64,000 nucleotides of DNA from Perca fluviatilis (lineage: Eukaryota > Chordata > Actinopteri > Perciformes > Percidae), in assembly GCF_010015445.1 (NCBI RefSeq), contig NC_053112.1, positions 1,849,789-1,913,788 on the forward strand, read 5' to 3'. Positions 49,273-61,558 of the stretch are shown piece by piece. The notes under the pieces were generated by a model. The model saw only the letters and a list, made by a program, of their open reading frames with translations. It was not told the origin of the DNA and ran no database searches. Made by a program: the position numbers and the translations under genes. How positions within the stretch are numbered: the first letter of the stretch is position 1; each line of letters begins with the position of its first letter.

Positions 49273-50602
49273 TCAGCTGATCTCCCATTGGCACTGCTGC
49301 GAGCTTGGTCCCTGCCGTGGCCTTCCTTGGGGCAAAAGAATAGAGTACATGTAAAACTTACATTCTGAAGTGGGGATCAACACCAACACTTTGTCCCCTG
49401 GCTGGAAGTCTCTTGGTTGTGCTCCTCTGTTGTACACCCGAGATTGGGCCTCCCGCATATGTTCCCGTACCAGGGGCCACAGGGTTGTCATACGGCCTCT
49501 CATGTCTTCCACGTGTTCCACCATGGTGCGATGGGGCGATGGTTGCTGTTCCCAAGCCTCCTTCGCCACGTCCAGCAGTCCTCGGGGTCGTCTTCCATAC
49601 AGGAGTTCAAAGGGAGAGAACCCTGTGGAAGCTTGGGGCACTTCCCGGATCGAGAACATCAGGTAAGGTAGTAGCTGGTCCCAATTCCTTCCGTCCGCCT
49701 CCATTACCTTCTTTAGCATCTGCTTCAGCGTTCGATTGAATCTCTCTACCAGCCCGTCTGTCTGTGGGTGATACACTGAAGTACGTAACTGGGTTATCTT
49801 CATTAGTTTGCAGAGATCCTTCATAATTCGGGACATGAATGGGGTTCCTTGGTCAGTTAATATTTCATCAGGGATTCCCACTCGGAAAACAGCATCACCA
49901 ACTTACGTGCTATCCCCTTGGTAGCCATGGTGCACAGGGGAATGGCCTCCGGCTACCTGGTGACGTAATCCAGAATCACCAGGATATATTGGTGTCCTCG
50001 GTTTGCTCTTGGGTAAAGGTCCCACCAGGTCCATGGCGATCCTGCTGAAAGGGACTGAAATGATAGGCAGGGGAACGAAGGGACTGCGTAAATGTGGCTT
50101 TGGCGCCACCATCTGACACTCCGGGCAACTGGCAGTAATCCTCCACGGCTCTCTTCACCCCCGGCCAGTAGAATCGGGCTTTGATCCGGTCTAGGGTCTT
50201 CTCCACCCCTAGATGAGCACCAAGAAGGTGGGGTGTGCCAACTGCAAGACATGTTGTACAAAGGTACGGGCACCAAACAACTCCACACATTCCCCATTTT
50301 CCTTCACAACCTGATACAATAATTTCTTCTTTATTGCAAAATGGGGATAGGTGATATGACTTAACCCCTCCATGGGTTTGCCGTCCACCACAGTAACCTG
50401 CTGGAGTGCATGGGCCAGGTTGGGGTCTTCTAATTGGGCTGTGCGAACCGGCCTGCCAGAGAGGCAGGGTCTGGCTCCACCTCCGGGTCCATCGAAACGT
50501 AGCGTTCAGAATTGCCTCCCCTTCCTCCTGACTTGCTTCTCCTGATTCACCCTCCGCGAGGGGCTCCTGTTGATACCTGGGGGTCCACTTCCCGAAACCC
50601 AC
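49273..50602 (-). pseudogene. Gypsy integrase, array member 1
   Basis: The zinc-binding H-H-C-C part (LGAHLGVEKTLDRIKARFYW then KRAVEDYC) is followed by the core: first Asp in IAMDLVGPLP, second Asp in TDQGTPF, and Glu in GLVERFN exactly 35 residues after it (D,D35E). The core C-terminal frame of 202 codons (49881-49273) is open. Breaks lie near 49890-49960 and 50140. It inserts cDNA into the host genome. Confidence 0.88.
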
Positions 50603-50846
50603 ACATCCGGGCTTTCACTTTCCGGGAGTCTGTCCCGCCCTTCCGGCTTCCTCTCTTCTACATCCCCATAAATACTGGCCCATAGTGGGTGGAACATAGG
50701 GCAATCCCTCCCAATGAGGACCGGCGAACAAATTCGGGACGATTCCCACTGGCCCCGTACTCTGCCCTTTTGTGGTCTGTAGGTGAAGAAGTGTGGTAGG
50801 GTAGTCTTTGGTCTCACCGGTATGCCCATGATGGGTACAGTGTCAG

Positions 50847-51968
50847 TCAGGGAGGAGGAGACTGGGCGAATTCAGGTCTGATCAGGGTCGCCATACTCCC
50901 TGAGTCCACAAGTGCCGTGGTGTCCTTTCCGTTGGCTCTTACCCGGGTGACCGGGAAGGGCCGCTCTCCGCCAGCCGCGTACGTCCAGCAAGTTGCAGGG
51001 CCGGCCCTACGGCCACCTCGCTGGCTGAGGCGGTAGGCATCGAGACAGCGGTTTGGACACAGGCAATGTGTCCGGGCTCCCCACACTTGTAGCACTTCCT
51101 GCCGTCCAGATTCAGAAAAGCTGTTGTCTCTGGGAGCAGGGTGTGGGTGTTCCCCCTCTCGTTAGCCAGCCGTCCGGCGTGATCCTCTGTCCTTTTTCTC
51201 TCCTTCTGACGAAGGGAGGGTTCGCTTCCGTGTTTGTCCACTGCGTAGAACCTCCAAAGCTACCTGTTGTCCTTCCACTAGTTCCACTAGCTGATCTGCG
51301 CTCTGAGGGTTAGCTTGGCTTGCTAACTTTTTAGCTTCAAACGGTAGAGCGTAGGAATTTATCTATGACCATGTTTTCAATGGGAGTGAGCGTCAGTGGC
51401 TCAGCCGTTAGCCAGCTCTTGGCCAGTCTGATCAGATCATGCATTTGGGCCCGGGGGGTGCTGTGGCATCATACGTCCAATCGTGGAATCTTTGTGCCCT
51501 GCTAATGAGATTAAATCCATAACGGCGCAGGATTTCTTTCTTCAGCACGTCGTAATTTGTCGCCTGGTCAACAGCCAGATCTAGATATGTCCTTTGTGCA
51601 GAGCCTGACAGGAACGGAGCTAGCAGGCTGGCCCATTGCTCAGGTGGCCATTCCTCCCTAGCTGCTGTTCTCCGAAGGCTTGGAGGTAAGCTTCAATATC
51701 GTCTTTTTCGGTCAGTTTTAATATAAACAGGGTTCGTTTGGGACTTGAGACAGTCGGGCCAGCAGCCCTTCCGGCCTGGGCGGCTGTCAACTGGCTGAGT
51801 TCAGCTCGCAGGAGAGAAGTCTGGTGACGTTGTTCCTCCATCAGCTCTCGATGCATAGCTTGCTGTGCTAGGGTTCGACTCCACCGACTGTTGTACCAGC
51901 GCTTCCATTGTACTCGGTGACACGGTGCGGTGCTGAGTCCGGTCAGGTTGCCCGCATTCTCCACCATA
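50847..51968 (-). pseudogene. Gypsy gag-protease, array member 1
   Basis: Gag begins at or next to the primer site (MVENAGNLTGL) and includes a Gln/Leu-rich helical part (MHRELMEEQRHQTSLLRAEL). The zinc knuckle CYKCGEPGHIAC at 51059-51094 has all four ligands. An aspartic protease follows with ALVDSGS (DSG at 50898-50906). Frameshifts separate gag, knuckle and protease. Confidence 0.85.
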
Positions 51969-52481
51969 TGTGGCACGCCCACGTGGGTGTCCACGTCACC
52001 AGTTCAAGAAGATAAGCCGGCACCAGGAGTACAGCTGGAAAACAGTTGAAAAGTTTATTGCAGACAATGAGGGGAATTTCCACAACACTTCACCATCTAC
52101 TGCTGCAATGTCCATAATCCATTCACGTTGTCTTTAATCCACAGGTCATCCACAAACGGGTCCTCATCCAGAACAGTTCGGTACACAGGGGGTAGTCAGC
52201 CAGTCCAGGTCACAGCTCTTAATCACACAGTTTTAGTTCAGTTCACTCCTCAGTAATTTCCACCCTGTCTCACTCAGCTCCCCTCCTTTTTCTCTCTGCT
52301 CCTTTTGTTCCCAGTTCAAACCTGCTTTCCTCTTTTCCCTCCAAAACCCCAATCACCTAATTAATCCCAGCCTCTCCTTGTTGGAAGAGGAAGTCCATAA
52401 AAGGCTCGGGGGGTGGAGCCAACGGGCCGCAATATACCTCCCTTCGATCACCACTCCCCTCACTCCCTGCAATCTACCACA
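51969..52481 (-). repeat. Gypsy LTR 2 (shared between members 1 and 2)
   Basis: TGTGGCACGC ... CTACCACA. One LTR serves as the 5' LTR of member 1 and the 3' LTR of member 2. Confidence 0.92.
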
Positions 52482-53822
52482 CACCCCTCAGCTCCGACCT
52501 GGAGGGAGGTGCGGTCCAGCACCCCAGAGCATCCCGCCTGGATAGGGCATTGGCATTCCCATGGGCCGCCCCGGACCTGTGGACAACAGAGAAAGCAAAG
52601 GGCTGTAAAGACAGAAACCAGCGAGTGACCCGAGCATTACTGTCCTTATTCCGGGACATCCAAACCAGTGGCGCATGGTCCGTAACCAGGGTGAAGTGCC
52701 GTCCCAGCACGTAATATTTCAGTTTCTCAAGGGCCCACTTGATGGCAAGACATTCCTTCTCCACTGTGGAATATCGTTGTTCTCGTGGTAATAGCTTCCG
52801 GCTGATGTAGAAGATGGGGTGTTCCTCACCGTCTTTCAACTGTGATAGGACAGCACCAACCCCAGTTTCAGATGCATCTGTCTGTACAACCAGTGGCTTG
52901 GAGAAGTCCGGGGTGTGCAGTATGGGTCCAGAACACAGCGCTCCCTTCAGGTCGTGAAAGGCTTTCTCAGTCTCCTCGGTCCACACCACCTGGTTGGGCT
53001 GGCAGCTCTTTGTTAGATCTGTTAGGGGGCCGGCTAGAGAAGCAAAATGTGGAATGAATCTTCGATAGTAACTGGTTAAACCTACAACGTGGTATTCGTG
53101 TTCTTCGTGAGGGGCCGGGGCCAGTCCCGAATCGCCTCCACTTTCTTCACCTGGGGTTTGACACAACCCCTCCCAATCGTGTAACCCAGGTACTCCGCCT
53201 CGCGAGACCGAACCGACATTTTGTGGGGTTAGCTGTGAGCCCGGCCTCCCTTAAGGCCTGTAGAACCGAGCTCACCTGGTGCAGATGGACCTCCCAATCA
53301 CTTCCATGGATGACAATATCGTCGAGGTAAGCCGCCACATACTCCTGATGGGGACGGAGAACTCGGTCCATCAACCTCTGGAAGGTAGCTGGGGCCCCAT
53401 GTAACCCAAAGGGCAGCTTCTTGTAGTGGAACAGCCCATCAGGGGTGGCAAACGCTGTTTTCCTCACGGCCAAGGGCCAAAGGCACCTGCCAATAGCCCT
53501 TTGTGAGGTCAAGCGTGCTGATAAAGCAGGCTGTCCCTAGCCTCTCAATCAGTTCGGTCAATTCGGGGCTACACCACTCGCTGTTGGACTCTTCTATGAT
53601 ATCCGCTTCCAGCATAATTTTCACCTCGGTCCTAACAGCCTCTCTTCTTGCTTCCGGTATGCGGTAGGGTCTCAACTTCACCTTTCTCCCGGGTTCAGTG
53701 ATTATGTTGTGCTCTACGGGAAAAGGGTTGTCGTGTTTACCGGAAAACACATCCCGACTCTGGTCGACCAACTCCATTAGCTCTTGCCTCTGTACTGAGC
53801 TCAGCTGATCTCCCATTGGCAC
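52482..53822 (-). pseudogene. Gypsy RT-RNase H, array member 2 (finger segment deleted)
   Basis: RT starts EVKIMLEADIIEESNSEWCS and then jumps to ELIERLGTACFISTLDLTKG. About 95 bases present in member 1 are gone at about 53563, with GGGGC on both sides of the deleted part. YLDD codons are at 53318-53329. RNase H (VQTDASETGVGAVLSQ to VTDHAPLVWM) is well kept in one frame of 230 codons (53166-52474). It cannot make a normal RT. Confidence 0.88.
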
Positions 53823-55159
53823 TGCTGCGAGCTTGGTCCCTGCCGTGGCCTTGCGGGCAAAAGAATAGAGTACATGTAAAAATTACATTCTGAAGTGGGG
53901 ATCAACACCAACACTTTGTCCCCTGGCTGGAAGTCTCTTGGTTGTGCTCCTCTGTTGTACACCCGAGATTGGGCCTCCTGGGCCTCCTGCATATGTTCCC
54001 GTACCAGGGGCCACAGGGTTGTCATACGGCCTCTCATGTCTTCCACGTGTTCCACCATGGTGCGATGGGGCGATGGTTGCTGTTCCCAAGCCTCCTTCGC
54101 CACGTCCAGCAGTCCTCGGGGTCGTCTTCCATACAGGAGTTCAAAGGGAGAGAACCCTGTGGAAGCTTGGGGCACTTCCCGGATTGAGAACATCAGGTAA
54201 GGTAGTAGCTGGTCCCAATTCCTTCTGTCCGCCTCCATTACCTTCTTTAGCATCTGCTTCAGCGTTCGATTGAATCTCTCTACCAGCCCGTCTGTCTGTG
54301 GGTGATACACTGAAGTACGTAACTGGGTTATCTTCATTAGTTTGCAGAGATCCTTCATAATTCGGGACATGAATGGGGTTCCTTGGTCAGTTAATATTTC
54401 ATCAGAGATTCCCACTCGGGAAAAACAGCATCACCAACTTACGTGCTATCCCCTTGGTAGCCATGGTGCACAGGGGAATGGCCTCCGGCTACCTGGTGAC
54501 GTAATCCAGAATCACCAGGATATATTGGTGTCCTCGGTTGCTCTTGGGTAAAGGTCCCACCAGGTCCATGGCGATCCTGCTGAAAGGGACTGAAATGATA
54601 GGCAGGGGGAACCAAGGGACCGCGTAAATGTGGCTTTGGGCCACCATCTGACACCGCGGGCAACTGCGGCAGTAATCCTCCACGCTCTCTTCACCCCCGG
54701 CCAGTAGAATCGGGCTTTGATCCGGTCTAGGGTCTTCTCCACCCCTAGATGAGCACCAAGAAGGTGGGAGTGTGCCAACTGCAAGACATGTTGTACAAAG
54801 GTACGGGGCACCAATAACAACTCCACACATTCCCCATTTTCCTTCACAACCTGATACAATAATTTCTTCTTTATTGCAAAATGGGGATAGGTGATATGAC
54901 TTAACCCCTCCATGGGTTTGCCGTCCACCACAGTAACCTGCTGGAGTGCATGGGCCAGGTTGGGGTCTTCTAATTGGGCTGTGCCGAACCGGCCTGCCAG
55001 AGAGGCAGGGTCTGGCTCCACCTCCGGGTCCATCGGAAACATGTCGTTCAGACTTGCCTCCCCTTCCTCCTGACTTGCTTCTCCTGATTCACCCTCCGAG
55101 GGGGCTCCTGTTGATACCTGGGGGTCCACTTCCTGAAACCCACACATCCGGGCTTTCAC
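53801..55159 (-). pseudogene. Gypsy integrase, array member 2
   Basis: The core frame of 204 codons (54415-53801) holds TDQGTPF and GLVERFN with 35-residue spacing. The zinc-binding part lies at 55159-54512 in a frame with breaks. Relative to member 1 it has QEAQEAQS, three extra residues, near the C-terminal domain; member 3 shares this. Confidence 0.88.
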
Positions 55160-55388
55160 TTTCCGGGAGTCTGTCCCGCCCTTCCGGCTTCCTCTCTTCT
55201 ACATCCCCATAAATACTGGCCCATAGTGGGTGGAACATAGGGCAATCCCTCCCAATGAGGACCGGCACGGGCAAATTCGGGACGCATTCCCACTGGCCCC
55301 GTACTCTGCCCCTTTTGTGGTCTGTAGGTGAAGAAGTGTGGTAGGGTAGTCTTTGGTCTCACCGTGTATGCACATGATGGGTACAGTG

Positions 55389-56506
55389 TCAGTCAGGGAG
55401 GGGAGACTGGGCGATTTCAGGTCTGATCAGGGTCGCCATACTCCCTGAGTCCACAAGTGCCGTGGTGTCCTTTCCGTTGGCTCTTACCGGGGTGACCGGG
55501 GAAGGGCCGCTCTCCGCAGCCCAGCACGTCGTCAGCAAGTTGCAGGGCCGTCCCACGGCCACCTCGCTGGCTGAGGCCGTAGGCATCGGACACATTGTAA
55601 TGATCCGGGCTCCCCACACTTGTAGCACTTCCTGCCGTCCAGATTCAGAAAAGGCTGTTGTCTCTGGGAGCAGGCTGTGGGTGTTCCCCTCTCGTTAGCC
55701 AGCCGTCCGGGCGTGATCCTCTGTCCTTTTTCTCCTCTTCTGACGCAGGGAGGGTTCGTTCTTCCGGTGTTTGTCCACTGCGTAAGAACCTCCAAAGCTA
55801 CCTGTTGTCCTTCCACTAGTTCCACTAGCTGATCTGCGCTCTGAGGGTTAGCTTGGCTTGCTAACTTTTTAGCTTCAAACGGTAGAGCGTAGGGAATTTA
55901 TCTATGACCATGTTTTCAATGGGAGTGAGCGTCAGTGGCTCAGCCGTTAGCCAGCTCTTGGCCAGTCTGATCAGATCATGCATTTGGGGGCCGGGGGTGC
56001 TGTGGCATCATACGTCCAATCGTGGAATCTTTGTGCCCTGCTAATGAGATTAAATCCATAACGGCGCAGGATTTCTTTCTTCAGCACGTCGTAATTTGTC
56101 GCCCTAGTCAACAGCCAGATCTAGATATGTCCTTTGTGCAGAGCCTGACAGGAACGGAGCTAGCAGGCTGGCCCATTGCTCAGGTGGCCATTCCTCCCTA
56201 GCTGCTGTTCTCGAAGGCTTGGAGGTAAGCTTCAATATCGTCTTTTTCGGTCAGTTTTAATATAAACAGACTCGGTTTGGGACTTGAGACAGTCGGGCCA
56301 GCAGCCCTTCCGGCCTGGGCGGCTGTCAACTGGCTGAGTTCAGCTCGCAGGAGAGAAGTCTGGTGACGTTGTTCCTCCATCAGCTCTCGATGCATAGCTT
56401 GCTGTGCTAGGTTCGACTCCACCGACTGTTGTACCAGCGCTTCCATTGTACTCGGTGACACGGTGCGGTGCTGAGTCCGGTCAGGTTGCCCGCATTCTCC
56501 ACCATA
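55389..56506 (-). pseudogene. Gypsy gag-protease, array member 2
   Basis: Gag as in member 1 (56506-56198 is open). The zinc knuckle reads CYKCGEPGSLQC, so the His ligand is lost through a small indel (about 55595). Protease DSG is at 55443-55451. Confidence 0.83.
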
Positions 56507-57022
56507 TGTGGCCACGTCCACGTGGGTGTCCACGTCACCAGTTCAAGAAGATAAGCCGGCACCAGGAGTACAGCTGGAAAACAGTTGAAAAGTTTATTGC
56601 AGACAATGAGGGGAATTTCCACAACACTTCACCATCTACTGCTGCAATGTCCATAATCCATTCACGTTGTCTTTAATCCACAGGTCATCCACAAACGGGT
56701 CCTCATCCAGAACAGTTCGGTACACAGGGGGTAGTCAGCCAGTCCAGGTCACAGCTCTTAATCACACAGTTTTAGTTCAGTTCACTCCTCAGTAATTTCC
56801 ACCCTGTCTCACTCAGCTCCCCTCCTTTTTCTCTCTGCTCCTTTTGTTCCCAGTTCAAACCTGCTTTCCTCTTTTCCCTCCAAAACCCCAATCACCTAAT
56901 TAATCCCAGCCTCTCCTTGTTGGAAGAGGAAGTCCATAAAAGGCTCGGGGGGGGGGCCAACGGGCCGCAATATACCTCCCTTCGATCACCACTCCCCTCA
57001 CCTCTCCCTGCAATCTACCACA
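56507..57022 (-). repeat. Gypsy LTR 3 (shared between members 2 and 3)
   Basis: TGTGGCCACG ... CTACCACA, very close to LTR 2. Confidence 0.92.
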
Positions 57023-58330
57023 CACCCCCTCAGCTCCGACCTGGAGGGAGGTGCGGTCCAGCACCCCAGAGCATCCCGCCTGAATAGGGCATTGGCCTTC
57101 CATGGGCGGCCCCGGGACCTGTGGACAACAGAGAAAGCAAAGGGCTGTAAAGACAGAAACCAGCGAGTGACCCGAGCATTACTGTCCTTATTCCGGAGAC
57201 ATCCAAACCAGTGGCGCATGGTCCGTAACAAGGGTGAAGTGCCGTCCCAGCACGTAATATTTCAGTTTCTCAAGGGCCCACTTGATGGCAAGACATTCCT
57301 TCTCCACTGTGGAATATCGTTTGTCGTGGTAATAGCTTCCGGCTGATGTACAAGATGGGGTGTTCCTCACCGTCTTTCAACTGTGATAGGACAGCACCAA
57401 CCCCAGTTTCAGATGCATCTGTCTGTACAACCAGTGGCTTGGAGAGTCCGGGTCGCGAGTATGGGTCCAGAACACAGCGCTCCCTTCAGGTCGTGAAAGG
57501 CTTTCTCAGTCTCCTCGGTCCACACCACCTGGTTGGGCTGGCAGCTCTTTGTTAGATCTGTTAGGGGGCCGGCTAGAGAAGCAAAATGTGGAATGAATCT
57601 TCGATAGTAACTGGTTAAACCTACAAACGTTGCGACCTGCTTCTTCGTGAGGGGCCGGGGCCAGTCCCGAATCGCCTCCACTTTCTTCACCTGGGGTTTG
57701 ACACAACCCCTCCCAATCGTGTAACCCAGGTACTCCGCCTCTCGCAGACCGAGCCGACATTTTGTGGGGTTAGCTGTGAGCCCGGCCTCCCTTAAGGCCT
57801 GTAGAACCGAGCTCACCTGGTGCAGATGGACCTCCCACTCACTTCCATGGATGACGATATCGTCGAGGTAAGCCGCCACATACTCCTGATGGGGACGGAG
57901 AACTCGGTCCATCAACCTCTGGAAGGTAGCTGGGGCCCCATGTAACCCAAAGGGCAGCTTCTTGTAGTGGAACAGCCCATCGGGGGGTGGCAAACGCTGT
58001 TTTCTCCGCCTAAGGGCCAAAGGCACCTGCCAATAGCCCTTTGTGAGGTCAAACGTGCTGATAAAGCAGGCTGTCCCTAGCCTCTCAATCAGTTCGTCAA
58101 TTGGGCGGGGGGCTAACACCACTCGCTGTTGGACTCTTCTATGATATCCGCTTCCAGCATAATTTTCACCTCGGTCCTAACAGCCTCTCTTCTTGCTTCC
58201 GCGTAGGGTCTCAACTTCACCTTTCTCCGGGTTCAGTGATTATGTTGTGCTCTACCAGATCAGTGTGTCCTGGTTCACTGGAAAACACATCCCGACTCTG
58301 GTCGAACAACTCCATTAGCTCTTGCCTCTG
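57023..58330 (-). pseudogene. Gypsy RT-RNase H, array member 3 (finger segment deleted)
   Basis: Carries the same RT deletion as member 2 (joint at about 58105). From LIERLGTACFISTFDLTKG through YLDD (57859-57870) the frame is open to about 57440. RNase H follows in broken frames. Confidence 0.86.
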
Positions 58331-58338
58331 TACTGAGC

Positions 58339-59707
58339 TCAGCTGATCTCCCATTGGCACTGCTGCGAGCTTGGTCCCTGCCGTGGCCTTCCTTGGGGCA
58401 AAAGAATAGAGTACATGTAAAAATTACATTCTGAAGTGGGGATCAACACCAACACTTTGTCCCCGGGCTGGAAGTCTCTTGGTTGTGCTCCTCTGTTGTA
58501 CACCGGGATTGGGCCTCCTGGGCCTCCTGCATATGTTCCCGTACCAGGGGCCACAGGGTTGTCATATGGCCTCTCATGTCTTCCACATGCTCCACCATGG
58601 TGCGATGGGGCGATGGTTGCTGTTCCCAAGCCTCCCTCGCACGTCCCAGCAGTCCTCGGGGTCGTCTTCCATACAGGAGTTCAAAGGGAGAGAACACTGT
58701 GGAAGCTTGGGGCACTTCCCGGATTGAGAACATCAGGTAAGGTAGTAGCTGGTCCCAATTCCTTCTGTCCGCCTCCATTACCTTCTTTAGCATCTGCTTC
58801 AGCGTTCGATTGAATCTCCTACCAGCCCGTCTGTCTGTGGGTGATACACTGAAGTACGTAACTGGGTTATCTTCATTAGTTTGCAGAGATCCTTCATAAT
58901 TCGGAACATGAATGGGGTTCCTTGGTCAGTTAATATTTCATCAGAGATTCCCACTCGGGAAAACAGCATCACCAACTTACGTGCATATCCCCTTGGTAGC
59001 CATGGTGCACAGGGGAATGGCCTCCGCTACCCTGGTGACGTAATCCAGAATCACCAGGATATATTGGTTATGTCCTCGGTTGCTCTTGGGTAAAGGTCCC
59101 ACCAGGTCCATGGCGATCCTGCTGAAAGGGACTGAAATGATAGGCAGGGGAACCGAGGGACCGCGTAAATGTGGCTTTGGCGCCACCATCTGACACTCCG
59201 GGCAACTGCCGGCAGTAATCCTCCACGGCTCTCTTCACCCCCGGCCAGTAGAATCGGGCTTTGATCCGGTCTAGGGTCTTCTCCACCCCTAGATGAGCAC
59301 CAAGAAGGTGGGAGTGTGCCAACTGCAAGACATGTTGTACAAAGGTACGGGGCACCAATAAACAACACCACACATTCCCCCATTTTCCTTCAAAACCTGA
59401 TACAATAATTTCTTCTTTATTGCAAAATGGGGATAGGTGGTATGACTTAACCCTCCTCATGGGTTTGCCGTCCACCACAGTAAACCTGCTGGAGTGCATG
59501 GGCCAGGTTGGGGTCTTCTAATTGGGCTGTGCCGAACCGGCCTGCCAGAGAGGCAGGGTCTGGCTCCACCTCCGGGCCCATCGGAAACATGTCGTTCAGA
59601 CTTGCCTCCCCTTCCTCCTGACTTGCTTCTCCTGATTCACCCTCCGAGGGGGCTCCTGTTGATACCTGGGGGTCCACTTCCTGAAACCCACACATCCGGG
59701 CTTTCAC
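58339..59707 (-). pseudogene. Gypsy integrase, array member 3
   Basis: Zinc-binding part at about 59400-59200 (LGAHLGVEKTLDRIKARFYW), core at about 59130-58440. A base loss near 58819 removes the frame around VERFNRT, so the core is split. The C-terminal part runs to 58339. Confidence 0.84.
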
Positions 59708-61048
59708 TTTCCGGGAGTCTGTCCCGCCCTTCCGGCTTCCTCTCTTCTACATCCCCATAAATACTGGCCCATAGTGGGTGGAACATAGGGCAATCCCTCC
59801 CAATGAGGACCCACGGGCAAATCGGACGCGATTCCCACTGGCCCCGCAACTGCCCTTTGTGGTCTGTAGGTGTTGAAGTGTGGTAGTAGAAAATGGTAGT
59901 CTTTGGTCTCACCGTGTATGCACATGATGGGTACAGTGTCAGTCAGGGGAGGAGACTGGGCGATTTCAGGTCTGATCAGGGTCGCCATACTCCCTGAGTC
60001 CACAAGTGCCGTGGTGTCCTTTCCTCTCCGCTGGCGTTACGGGTGGACGGGGCAGGGGGGGCTCTCCGCGCAGCCCAGCGTACGTCCAGCAAGTTGCAGG
60101 GCCGTCCTACGGCCACCTCGCTGGCTGAGGCCGTGAGGCATCGGACATTGTGTCCGGGCCCCCCACACTTGTAGCACTTCCTGCCGTCCAGATTCAGAAA
60201 AGGCTGTTGTCTCTGGGAGCAGGCTGTGGGTGTTCCCCTCTGCGCAGCCGTCGTCGCGTGATCCTCTTCCTTTTCTTCCTTCTGACGCAGGGGAGGGTTC
60301 GTTCTTCGGTGTTTGTCCACTGCGTAGAACCTCCAAAGCTACCTGTTGTCCTTCCACTAGTTCCACTAGCTGATCCGCGCTCTGAGGGTTAGCTTGGCTT
60401 GCTTACTTTTTAGCGTTAGAACGCGTGAGGGAAAATTTATCTATGACCATGTTTTCAATGGGGTTGGTGCGCGCCAGGCTCAGCCGTTAGCCAGCTCTTG
60501 GCCAGTCTGATCAGATCATGCATTTGGGGCCGGGGGTGCTGTGGCCATCATACGTCCAATCGTGGAATCTTTGTGCCCTGCTAATGAGATTAAATCCATA
60601 ACGGCGCAGGAGGTTTTCTTCTTCAGCACGTCGTAATTTGTCGCCTAGTCAACAGCCAGATCTAGATATGTCCTTTGTGCAGAGCCTGACAGGAACGGAG
60701 CTAGCAGGCTGGCCCATTGCTCAGGTGGCCCCTCCCCTAGCTGCTGTTCTCTCTAAGCCTGGAGAAGCTTCAATATCGTCTTTTTCGGTCGTTTTATATA
60801 TAAACAGACTCGGTTTTGGGACTTGAGACAGTCGGGCCAGCAGCCCTTCCGCCTGGGCGGCTGTCAACTGGCTGAAGTTCAGCTCGCAGGAGAGAAGTGC
60901 GGGGGACGTTGTTCCTCCATCAGCTCTCGATGCATAGCTTGCTGTGCTAGGTTCGACTCCACCGAACTGTTGTACCAGCGCTTCCATTGTACTCGGTGAC
61001 CGGTGCGGGGAGTCCGGTGCGGTCAGGTTGCCCGCATTCTCCACCATA
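59704..61048 (-). pseudogene. Gypsy gag-protease, array member 3
   Basis: Gag is in broken frames (61048-60721). The zinc knuckle CYKCGGPGHNVRC at 60138-60176 keeps its ligands with changed spacing. Protease DSG is at 59992-60000. This member has the most indels. Confidence 0.82.
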
Positions 61049-61558
61049 TGGGACGCGTCCACGTGGGTGTCCACGTCACCAGTTCAAGAAGATAAGCCGG
61101 CACCAGGAGTACAGCTGGAAAACAGTTGAAAAGTTTATTGCAGACAATGAGGGGAATTTCCACAACACTTCACCATCTACTGCTGCAATGTCCATAATCC
61201 ATTCACGTTGTCTTTAATCCACAGGTCATCCACAAACGGGTCCTCATCCAGAACAGTTCGGTATTGTCAGCCAGTCACGAGGTCACAGCTCTTAATCACA
61301 CAGTTTTAGTTCAGTTCACTCCTCAGTAATTTCCACCCTGTCTCACCTAGCTCCCCTCCTTTTTCTCTCTGCTCCTTTTGTTCCCAGTTCAAACCTGCTT
61401 TCCTCTTTTCCCCTCCAAAACCCCAATCACCTAATTAATCCCAGCCTCTCCTTGTTGGAAGAGGAAGTCTAATAAAAGGCTCGGGGTGGCGCCAACGGGC
61501 CGCCATAATATACCTCCTCTTCGATCACCACTCCCCACCTCTCCCGCATTCTACCACA
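61049..61558 (-). repeat. Gypsy LTR 4 (5' outer LTR)
   Basis: TGGGACGCGT ... CTACCACA; the primer site lies just inside it. AATAAA on the minus strand at 61134-61139. It lacks a short piece near 61265 that the others have. Confidence 0.9.

Larger units (their letters stand above)
47339..61558 (-). mobile_element. Tandem Ty3/gypsy array: four LTRs, three internal regions (Gmr1-type order)
   Basis: Four LTRs of 510-523 bp alternate with three internal regions of about 4.0-4.1 kb, all in the same orientation, period about 4.5 kb. The domain order on the minus strand is gag, CCHC knuckle, protease, integrase, reverse transcriptase, RNase H. The RT and integrase sequences are of Ty3/gypsy type. 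Integrase before RT is known for the Gmr1-like gypsy group of fish and other deuterostomes. The primer site TGGTGGAGAATGCGGGC starts 2 bases after the LTR (51950-51966 in one copy) and is closest to the tRNA-Ala 3' end. A G-rich tract (GAGCTGAGGGGGTG) precedes the downstream LTR. The flank continues as in TRIM copy 4's empty site, with a blurred short duplication (ACG at both edges). Confidence 0.93.

Noticed and set aside
54946..59760. Antisense plus-strand frames repeated with the same sequence in gypsy members (for example 54946-55212 and 59494-59760)
   Set aside because: They are shadows of the gag-pol coding strand. Their repetition only reflects the repeated element.
47862..61048. Assignment to Ty1/copia because integrase precedes RT
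   Set aside because: RT (YLDD with gypsy-type TLDLTKGYWQVPL), RNase H and the H2C2 integrase are of gypsy type. Gmr1-like gypsy elements are known with this order.
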